Origin: Homarus americanus | Taxonomy: Eukaryota > Arthropoda > Malacostraca > Decapoda > Nephropidae | Assembly (NCBI RefSeq): GCF_018991925.1 | Contig: NW_024756914.1 | Location: forward strand, 4,134,028 to 4,198,027 | DNA length: 64,000 bases | Reading direction: 5' to 3' | Position numbers and translations under genes: made by a program | Shown: positions 25,876 to 37,859 of the stretch, piece by piece | How the letters are laid out: each line of letters opens with the position of its first letter | Position numbering within the stretch: position 1 is the stretch's first letter | Notes under the pieces: model-generated | Seen by the model: the letters and a program-made list of their open reading frames with translations, nothing else | Databases searched by the model: none | What the model was told of the DNA's origin: nothing

Positions 25876-25876
25876 A

Positions 25877-25909
<33 letters not shown>
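25876..25909. repeat. (TG)n microsatellite
   Basis: About 17 tg units. Confidence 0.9.
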
Positions 25910-25911
<2 letters not shown>

Positions 25912-26099
25912 CACCCTTACACCAGTAGCGGTAGGAGGTGAGGCACTGGCCCTTGGGTGGAGGTTGGCACTACTCCAACACCATACGCTCTCGTGCTTCC
26001 CTCCCCTGCCAACACCACTACCACCTCCACAATCACTACAGCCACCATTATACCCACTACAATTATTTCCACTACAACCCTTAACACCCACAACCACGT

Positions 26100-26270
26100 A
26101 TATACTTCACCCACCTACACCCACGTACATCACCCACCTATGCCCACGTACATCACCCACCTACACCCACATGCATCACCCACTACACCCACGTACATCA
26201 CCCACCTATGCATCACCCACCTATGCCCACGTACATCACCCACCTACGCACACCACCCACCTACTATCCT
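26100..26270. repeat. cccacgtacatcacccaccta minisatellite
   Basis: About 8 imperfect units of 20-22 bp. Confidence 0.85.
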
Positions 26271-26449
26271 GGTGCCGACGCCCACATGGTTTTGACGTAA
26301 ATCAGTGGACAGCATTGTAAGACGCTCCAAGTGTATACTCTCCCGATGCTGCTCGACTATAAGGCACTTACTGGCACCCACTAGGACTAACTGAGGGGCA
26401 CTGGCTCTCTCCCCCACTACGTTTGACAGCGGTGTGCCAGTGCCCCTTT

Positions 26450-26640
26450 ACGTGCCCCGCCCCGTGCCCCATCTCATGCCCCGCCCCCCGCTCCGCCCTG
26501 TGCCCCGTCTCATACCCCTCCCCTTGCCCCGCCCCGTGCCTCTTTCTCTCATACACCGCCCCGTGTCCCGTCTCATGCCCCCGCCCCGTGCCCCGTCTCA
26601 TGCCCCTGCCTATGTCTTGCCCCCCAAGCCTGCCCCTTTT
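26450..26640. repeat. ccccgtctcatgccccgcc repeat
   Basis: C-rich units with gtgccccgtctcatgcccc recurring. Confidence 0.8.
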
Positions 26641-26645
26641 CTTTT

Positions 26646-26648
<3 letters not shown>

Positions 26649-26691
<43 letters not shown>

Positions 26692-26749
26692 GTGTGTGTG
26701 TGTGTGTATGTGTGTGTGTGTATGTGTGTGTATGTGTGTGTGTGTGTGT
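26649..26749. repeat. (GT)n compound microsatellite
   Basis: gt units with ta interruptions. Confidence 0.92.
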
Positions 26750-26789
26750 GTAGATGCGTTAGGATACTAATATAACCAGTGTACCTACG

Positions 26790-27056
26790 AGTGTATCTCC
26801 CTGTTGTCATGGGTGCTATTCCTGCTGTCATGGGTGTTATCTCCTGCTGTCAGCGTGGGTGTTATCTCCTGCTGTCGGGTGTTATCTCCTGTTGTCATGG
26901 GGTGTTATCTCCTGTTGTCATGTGGGGGTGTTATTCCTGTTGTCATGGGTGTTATCTCCTGTTGTCATGGATGTTATCTCCTGTTGTCATGGGTGTTATC
27001 TGCTGTCATGGGTGTGGCCTCCCTGTTGTCAGCGGGGTGTTATTCCTGTTGTCATA
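26790..27056. repeat. 22-bp minisatellite
   Basis: tgtcatgggtgttatctcct plus gt, about 12 copies with indels. Confidence 0.88.
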
Positions 27057-27059
27057 GCA

Positions 27060-29639
27060 GGGTTGGTGGTGAGGTGTTTGGAGCATCTCGGCCACTGGAG
27101 GTGCTCAAAGGCCTCTTCTGTTGACATACCGAGGGAGGGGGAGAGGGAGGGAGGGGTAGGGAGGGAGAGGGAGGGAGGGGAGGAGTGTGATAGGGAAGTG
27201 CACACGCCATGACGTTGCGGTTTTCTTCTTCAATCCTATTCTTTTTCTTCTCTTCCGACTTCTTCCTCCCCCCTTCCTCCTTTGCTTCTACTCTCCTTCC
27301 ACAATACATATTTTCTTTCTTTTTATTTGTTTCTCCTCATTTATCTATGTAGTTCTCTTTTCGTTGTTCCTTGTGTCATGTTTACTTTCTCCCTTATCTA
27401 TCGTTCCTTTCTGTCTACTTCTTCTCACCTTTCACATTCGTCTCGCGTTTTCCTATCTAATATTTCCCATTCCTTTGTTTCTCCTCTTCTCTTCAAAAGT
27501 CCTCTCATAAGGAAAGAGTCATGAGTAAACCAATAGCCTTCATGAACCCATCACCAAACTGGATCCTCTTCCGATTCCCGACATTCTTTTGTTTTCGCGC
27601 GGGAGATGAGGCCCTGATGAGAGACTATTTAACCCACCCTCTCCCTCTCCCCACCCGTGTGAATTATAGTTTTGACTCACAAATACACACATTACCAAAA
27701 GCTCAGTTACGAGAAAAAGAAAAGAAAAAGTGACAAACCCAGAGAATTCGATGCCACCCTAAAACTGCATCTATAGAGGGATCACAATACCACTTAAGAG
27801 TCGACACACTACTCCCGCAGCAGCTGTAATGATTAATATTCCCCGTCAAAATAAGGTGAAATAAGGCTTATTGACTGTGTTTTGGGCTCCCCGCGAGATA
27901 TTCTCTGTGTAACTCAATACCGCCTCGGCCTGTTTACAAGACGTAAATGAAATTGATTTCCTGAGAACTGTGTGGGAGGATGTTTGACTTGGGGTGGATC
28001 TTCAAGACAAATATAAAACAAAAATGAGCACAGAAATTCACCGTTTTATTTGGGGTTGAAATGGAATGTTTGGCTTGGAATAGAACGTCTTAGGGTTGAA
28101 ACAGAACGTCTAAGGGTTGAAACAAAAACTCATTTGATTAAAACAAGAACGTAAAGATGTCAAAATTGATCGTCATGGTCTATAATACAGTAGAACGTAA
28201 TGAGGGTTAAAATTGAACGCCCGGTGTTGAAAATGAACGTCCTTAAAACTGGTACGACTACTTACATTTAAAAAAGTATGTCACGCGTTTAAATTGAACA
28301 TCTCTGGGGTTGACGCAGAACGTGCTAGCCAATATAGCTTTACCAGATTACGTTCATGAACGTATAAATTCAGATTATTTTATGTACATTCCTTAACCTA
28401 TAATTCAAAGTGTATAATTATTGCTTAGAGAATACATGACAGGTGGGCAGGAATACATGACAGGTGGGCAGGAATACATGACAGGTGGGCAGGAATGATG
28501 AATACAGATACCTTTTTACGGGAATGCCAGTCTCTAAAGGAGCAATAAGGGAGACAAGGGGCGGTGTATAGTGTTCCTGGTAATCGGGTGGTGGTGTGTG
28601 GTAGTGGTGTGTGGTGGAATTAGTTAATTTTACCGCCACACCACCCCGTTAACTACTGTATTGTGGTGTCCCTCAGGACTCATTTAGTTTGAAACTCGGG
28701 TTGAAACACGACGACCCTCTTCAAGGGAAGATGTTGTTTAATAATACGGGCGTGAGAACCTTTGGTCAGTTGTAAAATGTTTTAGAGTACCACTGACTGT
28801 TGGCGGTCAGTTGACGTATTACAGTAGTTTGGTCAGTTAGTACACCACACTGTATCAGATATAAACATAGTATACAACAACCGCCTTCAGGGAAAGTATA
28901 TTAAAAATTCTTCGTAAATTGAACAATAATTTTTATGAAGGTAAAGTTTGATATTGTTTTACATTGAGTCGACTCCTCAAGCGAAACATTTGTTGTGGTC
29001 ATGTTTACTTTAACGACTTGAAGGACTAACTGTAGCTGGATAATTAAGACCAACCCCACATCATGGCTAGATATAATTCACGATCACCTGCACGGGAAGC
29101 AGACACCATTATCAAGATCATTAAGGCTGTGCTTCTCCGTTAACACGAGAATACAAGAAATGGCGGGTTACCTAAGGCGAAGTTACATAAGGTAAAAGAT
29201 TTTGGGGATGAAATCTCACCACACTTTCTACCGACTGGCTTAATTTTGTATTAAAATATGCTGTTACCCCCCCCGGTGAACTTGTGACGGATTTTTTTTT
29301 TAACTAATATATGGCTGCCTCTTCACAGTCACAAACATACGAACACACGTGTATAAGGTGATGTTGCAAAGACGAGTGTAAGTAAATATAACGAGAAGGT
29401 ATTAGGAATGTGTAGTGTTATTCAATAACAGGTCCATAATGCCGAAATAACTCCCAGACGACATTTAATCTAGTAGTAAAGTTATTCCAAAAATAAGTCC
29501 CTTTGGAGCCAGTTTTCTTTGGATCCATCATAAAGAAAATAACATACAGGACACACTTAATAGTTTTTCAGTTCACAAAACTCGATAGTGATACGGAATC
29601 TACTTTTTACTTTTATCCTCCTCGCCACTGATCGGCTCG
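27060..29639. other. No gene seen
   Basis: Contains a 21-bp repeat (gaatacatgacaggtgggca, three copies, 28430-28494) and a loose gggttgaaacagaacgtc repeat at 28050-28330. Otherwise featureless. Confidence 0.5.
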
Positions 29640-30930
29640 CTAGCCGCCCGGGCGATCGGTCACGTCTCTGTCACGCACTGTTGGCAAATACTGGGCATGC
29701 ACCGGCTCCTGAGTGTACCTGAACCCGCTCCAGTGTTGGTCAAGTCTTCTCTTGAAAGAGCTCACACTCGGTGCCGTCACAACACACACTGGTAGATTGT
29801 TCCAAGAGTTTACAACCCTCACTCCGAAAAAGTTTGCCCTCACAGTTTCCTGGACTTGCAGCTTCTTCATTCTTGAGCTGTGACCAGCTTGTGGGGCGAG
29901 CGTCAGCCAGCTCCAAGTAAGGACACTCAACTGAGTAGTGCCCCCTGAGATGCTTATACACCTCAACTAAGTCCCCCCTTGCCCGTCTGTAGTATAAGCT
30001 AGGCAAGTTCAGGCGCTCCAATCTCTCAGGGTAGCTGAGGTGTCGAAGTGCAGGCACCAGTCTGGTGGCCCTCCTTTGAACATTTTCAACCAACTGACAG
30101 TCCCTAGCTTATCTCGGGGACCAGATGGGGTGACAGTACTCCAGATTGGAAAGCACTTCACTCCTGAAGATCGTTACGAGGGACGGACCGTCTAGATATC
30201 TGAACGACCTTCTTATAAGACCCAATAATTTATTTGCCTGATTTACCTTCTTCTTGCAATGGCCCGAGAACTTCAGCTCATTTTCAACATACATACCTAG
30301 GTCCTTCTCACATACAGTCTCAACTAGTGCAGTTTCTTCATCCCGTTGGGACATATCATACGCCTCCTTACCGTTGGTACGCCCCAGGTGCATCCTCTTA
30401 CACTTCGTGACATTAAATCTCAGCAGCCATTTCTTCAACCATTCATGGAGCCCACAGAGGTCCTTCTGCAGCTCTTCACAGTCCGCTTGGTTCTTAATTT
30501 CCCGAAATAACTTGGCGTCATCGACAAACATTTGTATGGAGGAGTGTACAACGTCAGGCATGTCATTTATGAAACAAACAAACAACAGCGGGCCCAATAC
30601 ACTGCCCTGTGGTACCCCACTTGTGACAGGTACAGATGACGATTTCGTGCCATTAATCACCACACACTGCTTGCGGTCATGTAGAAAGTCTTCTATCCAC
30701 GCTAGGACATTTCCCCGAATTCCGTACCCTTCCAGTTTGATTTTCAGCCTTTCGTGGGGTACACTGTCGAAAGCCTTGGCAAAATCTAGGTAAATATTGT
30801 CGATATTACCACCCCGTTCCAGAATATGGGTCCAAATATCCAATACCTTGAGCAATTGTGTTAAGCAGGAGCGCCCCGGCATAAAACCGTGTTGGCAATA
30901 TCTGGTGGCCAGTATGTGAAGTACAACCAA
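29640..30930 (-). mobile_element. Inactivated CR1/L2-like LINE, 5'-truncated
   Basis: Minus-strand non-LTR reverse transcriptase. In order: HGFMPGRSCLTQLL, YLDFAKAFDSVPHERL, TSGVPQGSVLGPLLF, FVDDAKLF (the catalytic box with Val in place of Ala), LGM and LEYCHPIWSPR. An in-frame TAA sits at 30109. The same frame then runs on through ENVQRRATRLVP to about 29.9 kb, after which the C-terminal block (ANFFGVRVVNSWNNLP ... SFKRRLDQHW) is in another frame, so at least one frameshift is present. The fingers region and endonuclease are missing, with a 5' truncation near 30.92 kb, so the copy is dead. Clade assignment is by motif style only. Confidence 0.85.
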
Positions 30931-31020
30931 CTAATATTTCAGGACATGAAATCTTTTTAAAACACGAAAATACTTAACTTGGGTATGGCAACAAGAGTAT
31001 AACGTAACTTGCAATAACAC

Positions 31021-31210
31021 GTGATATCAGGTAACTTATAATATCAGGGAACTCGTGATATCGGGTAACACGTGATATCAGGAAACTCGTGATATCGGGT
31101 AACACGTGATATCAGGAAACTCGTGATATCGGGTAACACGTGATATCAGGGAACTCGTGATATCGGGTAACACGTGATATCATGTAACACGTGATATCAT
31201 GTAACGGTTG
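31021..31210. repeat. 34-bp minisatellite with GATATC dyads
   Basis: cgtgatatcgggtaacacgt plus gatatcaggaaact, about 5 copies; each unit is two related 17-bp halves. Confidence 0.88.
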
Positions 31211-31344
31211 TAACTTATAATATCAGGTATATAAAGCCACGAGCTGTATAAAACCACCCTATGATATTTACCGTAGTTGAAAAAAGCCAACATATAATAA
31301 ATTAAGCCACTGTGCAGTATCTTCGTGTAACTACTAGTATACTG

Positions 31345-31410
31345 GTTGGGTTAGATTAGATTAGGTTAAGTTAGGTTAGGTAGGTTAAGTTAGATCAAGC
31401 CTGGTTAGGT
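31345..31410. repeat. Interstitial TTAGG tract
   Basis: ttaggttaagttaggttagg and variants. Confidence 0.65.
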
Positions 31411-34079
31411 CAAGTCTTCACACACAGAGTACATCACCACACACAATACCTTCATAGAGTACATCACAGAATACCTTCACAGAGGCTTCACTCTGTCAGT
31501 ACATTGGCGGGTTAGCTGTTGTATGGCAGGTATGGTGGTGGTGGTCTATCAGTGTTGTTTTAATGTTAGCCCACAGACATACATAGTGTATTGACGTCAG
31601 AATAAACGGGGATAGTGCTAGACATTTCTTATGAACTGTAGTATTAGTCGCGTTCTGTGGTGGTAGCAGTGGCTCTCGCTCACTGAGCGTAACTGAAGTA
31701 CCTGTTCAAGGTATCGAATCATAAATGAGACGAATCTCTCTATTTCTATCTCTATTTTCTCTCGGCTACAGAACATGCATTATAATTGAGGCGATAAGCC
31801 CCAGGTTTCATCATCCAGGCTTAAAGTGTCCCCTAATACCACAATAAATATCAGTATTCACAAATTGTGGATACCCTACCAAACGTGAGTGTCGGTGCAC
31901 TTGTCCCTACCCTGCCCCAAACCCTTCCCCTATCACGTCGCCAATCGTCACCGTCCAGTAGAAATTAAATTAGAGCCTATGATATTATACATTGTTTTCT
32001 TTGTTACACTATAGCCATACAGGAAATGCGTGTATTTAAAGATAGAGGATGACTGCTAATTTACTAACCTTATTCTGGTTGGTATTGTGAGGGTAACTCT
32101 GCCAATACTGCTCGCTTTCCAATGACGTTAACAAACAGTGGTGCCAAATTTCACAAAACACGCCAGAAGCTGTACTCGTTATAAATGGAGGCAACTGTAC
32201 GTCCAACATACAGAATGGGGCTGGAGGGTAGGTAACAGTTTTAACCAGAGCAATTGGTCACCACCGAGTGCAAATTTTAGCTTCATTGCTCAAAAATTGC
32301 CTGATATGTCGCTCGGACAAGCTAGTAAACAGACAAGCGGAACAACCACATAATTTTTTTTTTTCGGAACTCATGTCTTTGGGACACCTGGAGATGGAAA
32401 AGAGGAAAGGGTGGGGCAGCGTATATTACCTAGCATTATCGTATTCTTCTTCCTCTTGTACAGCCACAAAAACAGTTTCCGAGTTGCTGAAACGAGTCCT
32501 CCCTGTAGTATCTCATATGGGTTTGGTAGTTTAGGAGGAGCATAAATACACTTTTACTCGTGGCTGTATACCTCTCCAATACATACTTAACTTGGGCTAA
32601 CACTGGCTTGTTAAATATTTTCTATTCGCACATAGTCATACTACGTTCCACATTACAGAACAACATGAAACAGATTACCCTTTAAAATATCAACTACACT
32701 GGTTATCCTAATATTGTACCCACTGCATACCTGTGTTCCATGAATCCCTTTTTCAGTGTGATTGTAACTCTTATTTTCTGCTCACTGCTCAGCACTAACA
32801 TTCTTCCTACTCCTAGGGCTGCTTACCAACACACAAATTCACTTGCTAGCCGACATAATGAAAGATGAAAGCGTTCTAGCAAACACAGTAAAAACTTGAG
32901 TGCCCAGAGTGTTAACAGTCATTGGATTGTGGATGCGACTCAACGTTTTCTACAAACAACTGAAACAAGAGTAATTTCACATGAATCAAAGAATATTAGA
33001 AGGAACTAACTCCCTTATATTTTCTTTAGGTTCCGACACTAGCGCAATCTATGGGATATATATACAAGTAATCATAGAAAATGGTGTTTGGTGTTCTCGA
33101 GAAACGTAAGATTTTTTACCACTAATTCTAGTATTTCCAGCTGATTTTACTTTCGATACCATCGGCATTCATTTAATTATCAATTTGTATTATTTATTAC
33201 CACTACTTATCACCAAATTAGCCGTTCGGCCGGTTTGTTTGTTCTTTTAATATTGTTAAGGACTATATTGCCCAGTGATAGTACAGGAGGAAACTGGAGT
33301 ACCCGGAATAACTTGAAATGTAGGCCTAAGTATAACATATTCAGCTTGCTTGGCCAGTCGATACATCTGTAATGATAAATAAGAGCATCACCTATCAAGT
33401 GAAATGAAAGTTAAGGTGGCTGAACGTAAAGAACCTGGAGAGTACTGTACCACTCAATTAAATTACTAAGACTTTTTAACTGTGGGTTATCTTTAAATTC
33501 TGTCACAACTAAAATTGGAAATGTATACTGTATTACAAACACGAAACAACTGCTCAAGCACGATGTCGATTATTACAGCATTTTCCTTCCATGATAAAGG
33601 AAAATGCTGGGGTTGGGTATTTGCTCCTGTATTGGCACTGTAAGTAGGCCCGTATCTACAGATATAATACAAATTTATCATGTGAGTGGATATGTGCTTT
33701 CAAATGACTCGTCAAATTGCAATTTAAGACCCACTGAGTAACCCATCTTTTTATCGTTAGTAAATAGGTAGTTTTGTTTCCTCCTTCCAGTTATGCAACA
33801 CAATTTTTTCGGAAATGAAAAGGGAAAATGTTACAGCCTCATAGACCGGTTGTCTGCAACACACTGACCACTATATCGCACGTAGATTATTATGTAAACA
33901 AACCGTGCTCCTACTTTTTTTACTGGTTTCCTATATTTCTAATTGTACATTTGAAGAGACAAAATTACACTGGAAATGACTATAAATATGTGGGATTTAC
34001 TCGATCTGTGCTGCTGGACAATCAAGTTCACAACAAAGAAACAAATAAGAGACCTGCCACCCGGATGTCGACTAAGTGG
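31411..34079. other. No gene seen
   Basis: Mixed unique sequence; short frames only, none recognised. Confidence 0.5.
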
Positions 34080-35321
34080 TGATGTACTGCGCACATCATT
34101 GTCATTCCTAAATACCCATTTTAATTCATATTACGCTACATAACATTCAAATCCACCGCGCTTGTAGAATCTCAGGAGAGACGTGTTTTTCCCATCTGTT
34201 TTACCCTCAGGATCACTCCCAGTAAGTCCCGCCTTCGAACACAGTTGTCACTACGTTTATTGCACTCTACTGGCAAACGCAACCTTGAATTAGTCTGTGT
34301 AAATCAACTTTAGTAATTCGCCAGACCTTTCTTTGTCAAGTGAGGGTCATCCTTGAATGAGTAGCACTTAGATTGTTTGTAATTTGTCATTGCGTGAGTA
34401 GCGATCGCTGGCAACTTGGGGGTATATAAACCAGTGAGAGGCGGGAGGAATAAACCTCCCATATCATCTTTCACCTTCGTTCCCAGATCGAGGCTGGGCT
34501 TAATTGAAACCCACCGGTCGCTCGGAGCCGGTGGATACCCAGCAGTGGTCAATATAGGAGTGATGGTGCTGATTCGGCATGATTTATCAGCTCCACTCTA
34601 CCTCGTGGGCCGAGGACCCCAGACCCACCTCGTGTCGGAGTGTAACCGACCACAACAGTAGTTGTTAGAGGCGCCAGTGCTATACCCTGGGACAGGCCTT
34701 GGAGTTATGGTCCACAGTGTGGTTGTATGTGTTTGTTAATAATTACCCCATGTTGGGTGGTGGACCCATGTCGGTGTTTGTATCAGTATTAGTGTATTGT
34801 GAGTAAGGACAAGGAACTGGTCCTGCTATGTAATGTAATGTGACACCAGTAAGAGGGTGCACTGTAAGAGTAATATCTGAGTAATTGCTGTTGAGTAAAT
34901 AAGTAAATAAGGAATACAGAGTCTGCAATAGGCCCAGGAGTTGAGCCTGGTAGTTATATGTTAATAACATCTATTTTCCCCTTTGATTTTATATTAATAA
35001 ACTTGTTCTTTGAGAATTTTAGGAGTATTCATTTCTCCCACAGTAGTTACCTTTATTTCCGTCCAAGTGACCCTGATATCAGAATTACACTACCCATGTG
35101 CCTAGACCATCGACATGCTACCAAGAAGAACTGTGGTTAGGTAGTACCAAAAATGAACTGAAGTGAGTAGAAGGAACATTTGAAAGGACTAAGACAGGTT
35201 GTGGTTTCACCCTTCTTTCCCCTTATCGATCTGGTCAATGAAAAACCTAACCCGAGGCCTAGTCCACTCTGCACGCTACCTAACGAGCTACATGCTGTCC
35301 AGAAGGGGTCTGGTGGCAGCG
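34080..35321 (+). mobile_element. Probable gypsy-type LTR with primer-binding site
   Basis: A TG start at 34080 (tgatgtactgcgcacatc), a TATA box near 34421 (gtatataaacc), AATAAA near 34448 and 34995, and a CA near 35301 are followed by tggtggcagcg at 35311-35321. That last sequence resembles the Trp-tRNA-type primer-binding site described for CsRn1/Kabuki gypsy elements. No gag, pol or second LTR follows, so it would be a 5' LTR with a truncated body. Boundaries are uncertain. Confidence 0.35.
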
Positions 35322-36020
35322 ACCCTTAGAAATTAAGATTAGATTTAAGTTTTCCCCCTTAGGGTTAGTGACCCCAGTCTGGCAGTATAGTGAAATGATA
35401 AATTAAACTGTAATTTAACCGTCACTACTTATGAATCAACCACATAACTATTAACTTAACCTTTACTGTCTTTCGAGAAGTAGTGAAACCTTAGCTCTCT
35501 ATTATTTCCTGTCTTTTCCCCACAAACAACATAATGGTGGCCAGCGTTTGGAACCATGTTTAAATTTACCGCTACTTCACCGAGCCAACGTTAAGGTGTG
35601 AAATAAATAAACAGCCGACACACCAGTGGCAACTGCAAAAATAAACATATTTTTAACTAAATGAAAAAGGCTTCAGATCTAGAACCTAATCACGCAAGAT
35701 GTAAATTCAAATATAATTATTATAACCTCAGCATATCTGGTTGAGCCCGGATACTGTTAATCTCTTACTTTCCTTCAATTTTCCTCCCTCTTTTACCTTG
35801 ATCTTAAGCCAGTCCTCTCCCATCCCCCAAATTGCATCCAAAGTACTTCCAATCCTAATCCCTGTCCTCCCACTCAGCATTACAAGCAATAGCCCTCTAC
35901 CTATCTACAGACGTCAAGTTTTCCAGCAACCATCTCTAGGACAAAGATCCAACTAATAGGGATTGAATTAATTCCAAAGGATGAAGTGTCCCTTGTGATG
36001 ATTATCTTGCATACTTCTAC
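35322..36020. other. No gene seen
   Basis: If the preceding LTR is real this would be its leader, but no gag frame is present. Confidence 0.4.
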
Positions 36021-36024
36021 CATC

Positions 36025-36463
36025 GAATACCAGGGAAAACATCCTACCCGCATATTTTCCGAATGTATATGGCCTCAGCACCACCATCCTCCCGTCAGCA
36101 GTACAGCCAATCACAGCCCACCTTGCACACTGGCATTTGTCAAGTCACACATTTCTAAGACAAATATTCTGTCTTACAGTGAGGAATAATTTATTTGTGT
36201 TCCTAACCTTAACCTACCGAACCTACCTAAGAGAAAGACATTTAATTAATAGACTGAAAAGCCGGAGGGACTTTTTTCTCTGATACACTCTGTGCGCACA
36301 TATAAATTATTCTTCACTGTAAGGCAGAATATTTGTCTTGGAAATGTGCGACTTGACAAATACCTGCATGCAAGGTGGGCCGTGATTGGCTGTACTGGTG
36401 GCAGGAAGATCAGGCCATTATACCTTTGGAAAATATTTGACCGGGACACATACCCGGTATTCC
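36025..36463. mobile_element. Foldback (inverted-repeat) element
   Basis: 36025-36200 and 36293-36463 are imperfect reverse complements over about 170 bp, including agtacagccaatcac, cccaccttgca, tttgtcaagtc and acaaatattctg. The central loop is about 90 bp. No transposase frame. Confidence 0.7.
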
Positions 36464-36809
36464 CTTTAGTCTCCGACTCACACTCAATTATATTTTGTAT
36501 TTTTCATATTATATTATTAAATGTGCTACTAGTTTCTTGAATCCTTTAGTCTGTTTATGAAGTTTTTGATTGCAAATTGTACTTATATTTTCTATTTAAA
36601 TTTTAGTTGTAATCTTTGTATAAATTATACAGTAATAATTTTGTTTAGTTTGTGAATAATAGGTAAGGAGTCTAAATAAAGTCCCTGAGGCCCCCCCCCC
36701 CCTTTTTTTAACGCTTTCCGAACATCACCAACATCTCTTGGTACTCGAGGGTCAAGCAGGGTTGTCAGGTTTGGCCTTTTAAAAAGTTTGTTGGCCTTAA
36801 AACAAAATT

Positions 36810-36975
36810 CATGCAGGTCATGTGGGTGGTGTGACTGAGGCTAGGGTGGTGTGATTGAGACATGGGTGGTGTGACTGGATCATGAGTGGTGTGACTGAGG
36901 CTAGGGTGGTGTGATTGAGACATGGGTGGTGTGACTGGATCATGAGTGGTGTGCCTGTGATATGACTGAGGCATG
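36810..36975. repeat. 60-bp minisatellite
   Basis: gtgactgaggctagggtggt followed by gtgattgagacatgggtggt and gtgactggatcatgagtggt, nearly twice over. Confidence 0.85.
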
Positions 36976-37130
36976 GGTGGTGTGACAAGCATGGGTTGTG
37001 TGTGACAAAGGACGAAGAAAAAGGTCACCCTACACAGCGAGCCGCCCCTGGAAGTGTCCGCTCCTCGAACCGCTTCTAGGGGCTTGGAACAGCCAGCCGT
37101 CCCTGGGGATGCCCAAGAACGCAGCTGCCC

Positions 37131-37235
37131 TTGGGTGCATCCTTTTGCATTTCGTGACATTAACTCTCATAAAAGTGAGAGATATTTTTCTGTTGCTCTT
37201 CACAGTCCACTTGGTTCTTAATTTCCCTGAAGCCG
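37131..37235 (-). mobile_element. Short second copy of the 29.6-30.9 kb LINE
   Basis: The + strand tgcatccttttgcatttcg with acattaa after it, and the later cttcacagtccacttggttc, match the LINE near 30.39-30.51 kb with a few mismatches. Between the two blocks the copy is deleted. Same orientation. Confidence 0.7.
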
Positions 37236-37851
37236 CATTGTTGGTAGCACCACAACACTTGTGATGCTGTAACACTGGTGGTGGTAAATTATAACATTAC
37301 TGACAGAAGATGAAGACTGGGAAGATTGATATGCTGTACAGTAGAGTGCTGCACATTTTGGAATCAGTACAGGTAGTAAAAAAAAAATTGAAGAGGTGTA
37401 AGAAGATAGGGATGTGTGGAAATTTAGATGAAAAAATAAGGATAAAATGTGTGTACCATGTACGTGGAAGTGATGTTGAAGATCAAGACATCCCAAAGGC
37501 TGAAGGAAAGAGAGGAAAATGTGTGTAAATTGGATAATTGACTCAAATAACAGCTAAGAGTGATTTAAAGATAAAAATGTGAGAGAAACTACACTAGCCT
37601 CTGGGTTAATCAAATAAGTACTGTTCAAAGAGAGATATTCATAAAATACACTATGGACTAGAGTGTATAATATACAGTACTCAGTTTGAATATTCTACTG
37701 CAGCATATTTTTCAAAATAATCAAGCGTGTTTATGATTATTTATGGACATCCAAAGAAAAAATATTGAAGGTGGGGAAAATAACAAGAGGTAATTAGGAA
37801 CACAATTCACACTATTTATTTTGTTTGAGAAATCACAACACATGTATATTA

Positions 37852-37857
37852 TTTATT
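37852..37857 (-). terminator. Candidate distal polyadenylation signal (AATAAA)
   Basis: Minus-strand AATAAA, with another about 40 bp further on. It is the first canonical signal downstream of the TDG stop that I could find by eye, implying a 3' UTR up to 4.6 kb, or the end of an unrecognised gene. Confidence 0.3.
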
Positions 37858-37859
37858 AT

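Noticed and set aside
25669..26320. Val/Thr/His-rich frames near 26 kb as a sarcoglycan 5' exon
   Set aside because: A gtgtaag donor-like site exists, but the sequence is satellite-derived and no homologous peptide is recognisable.
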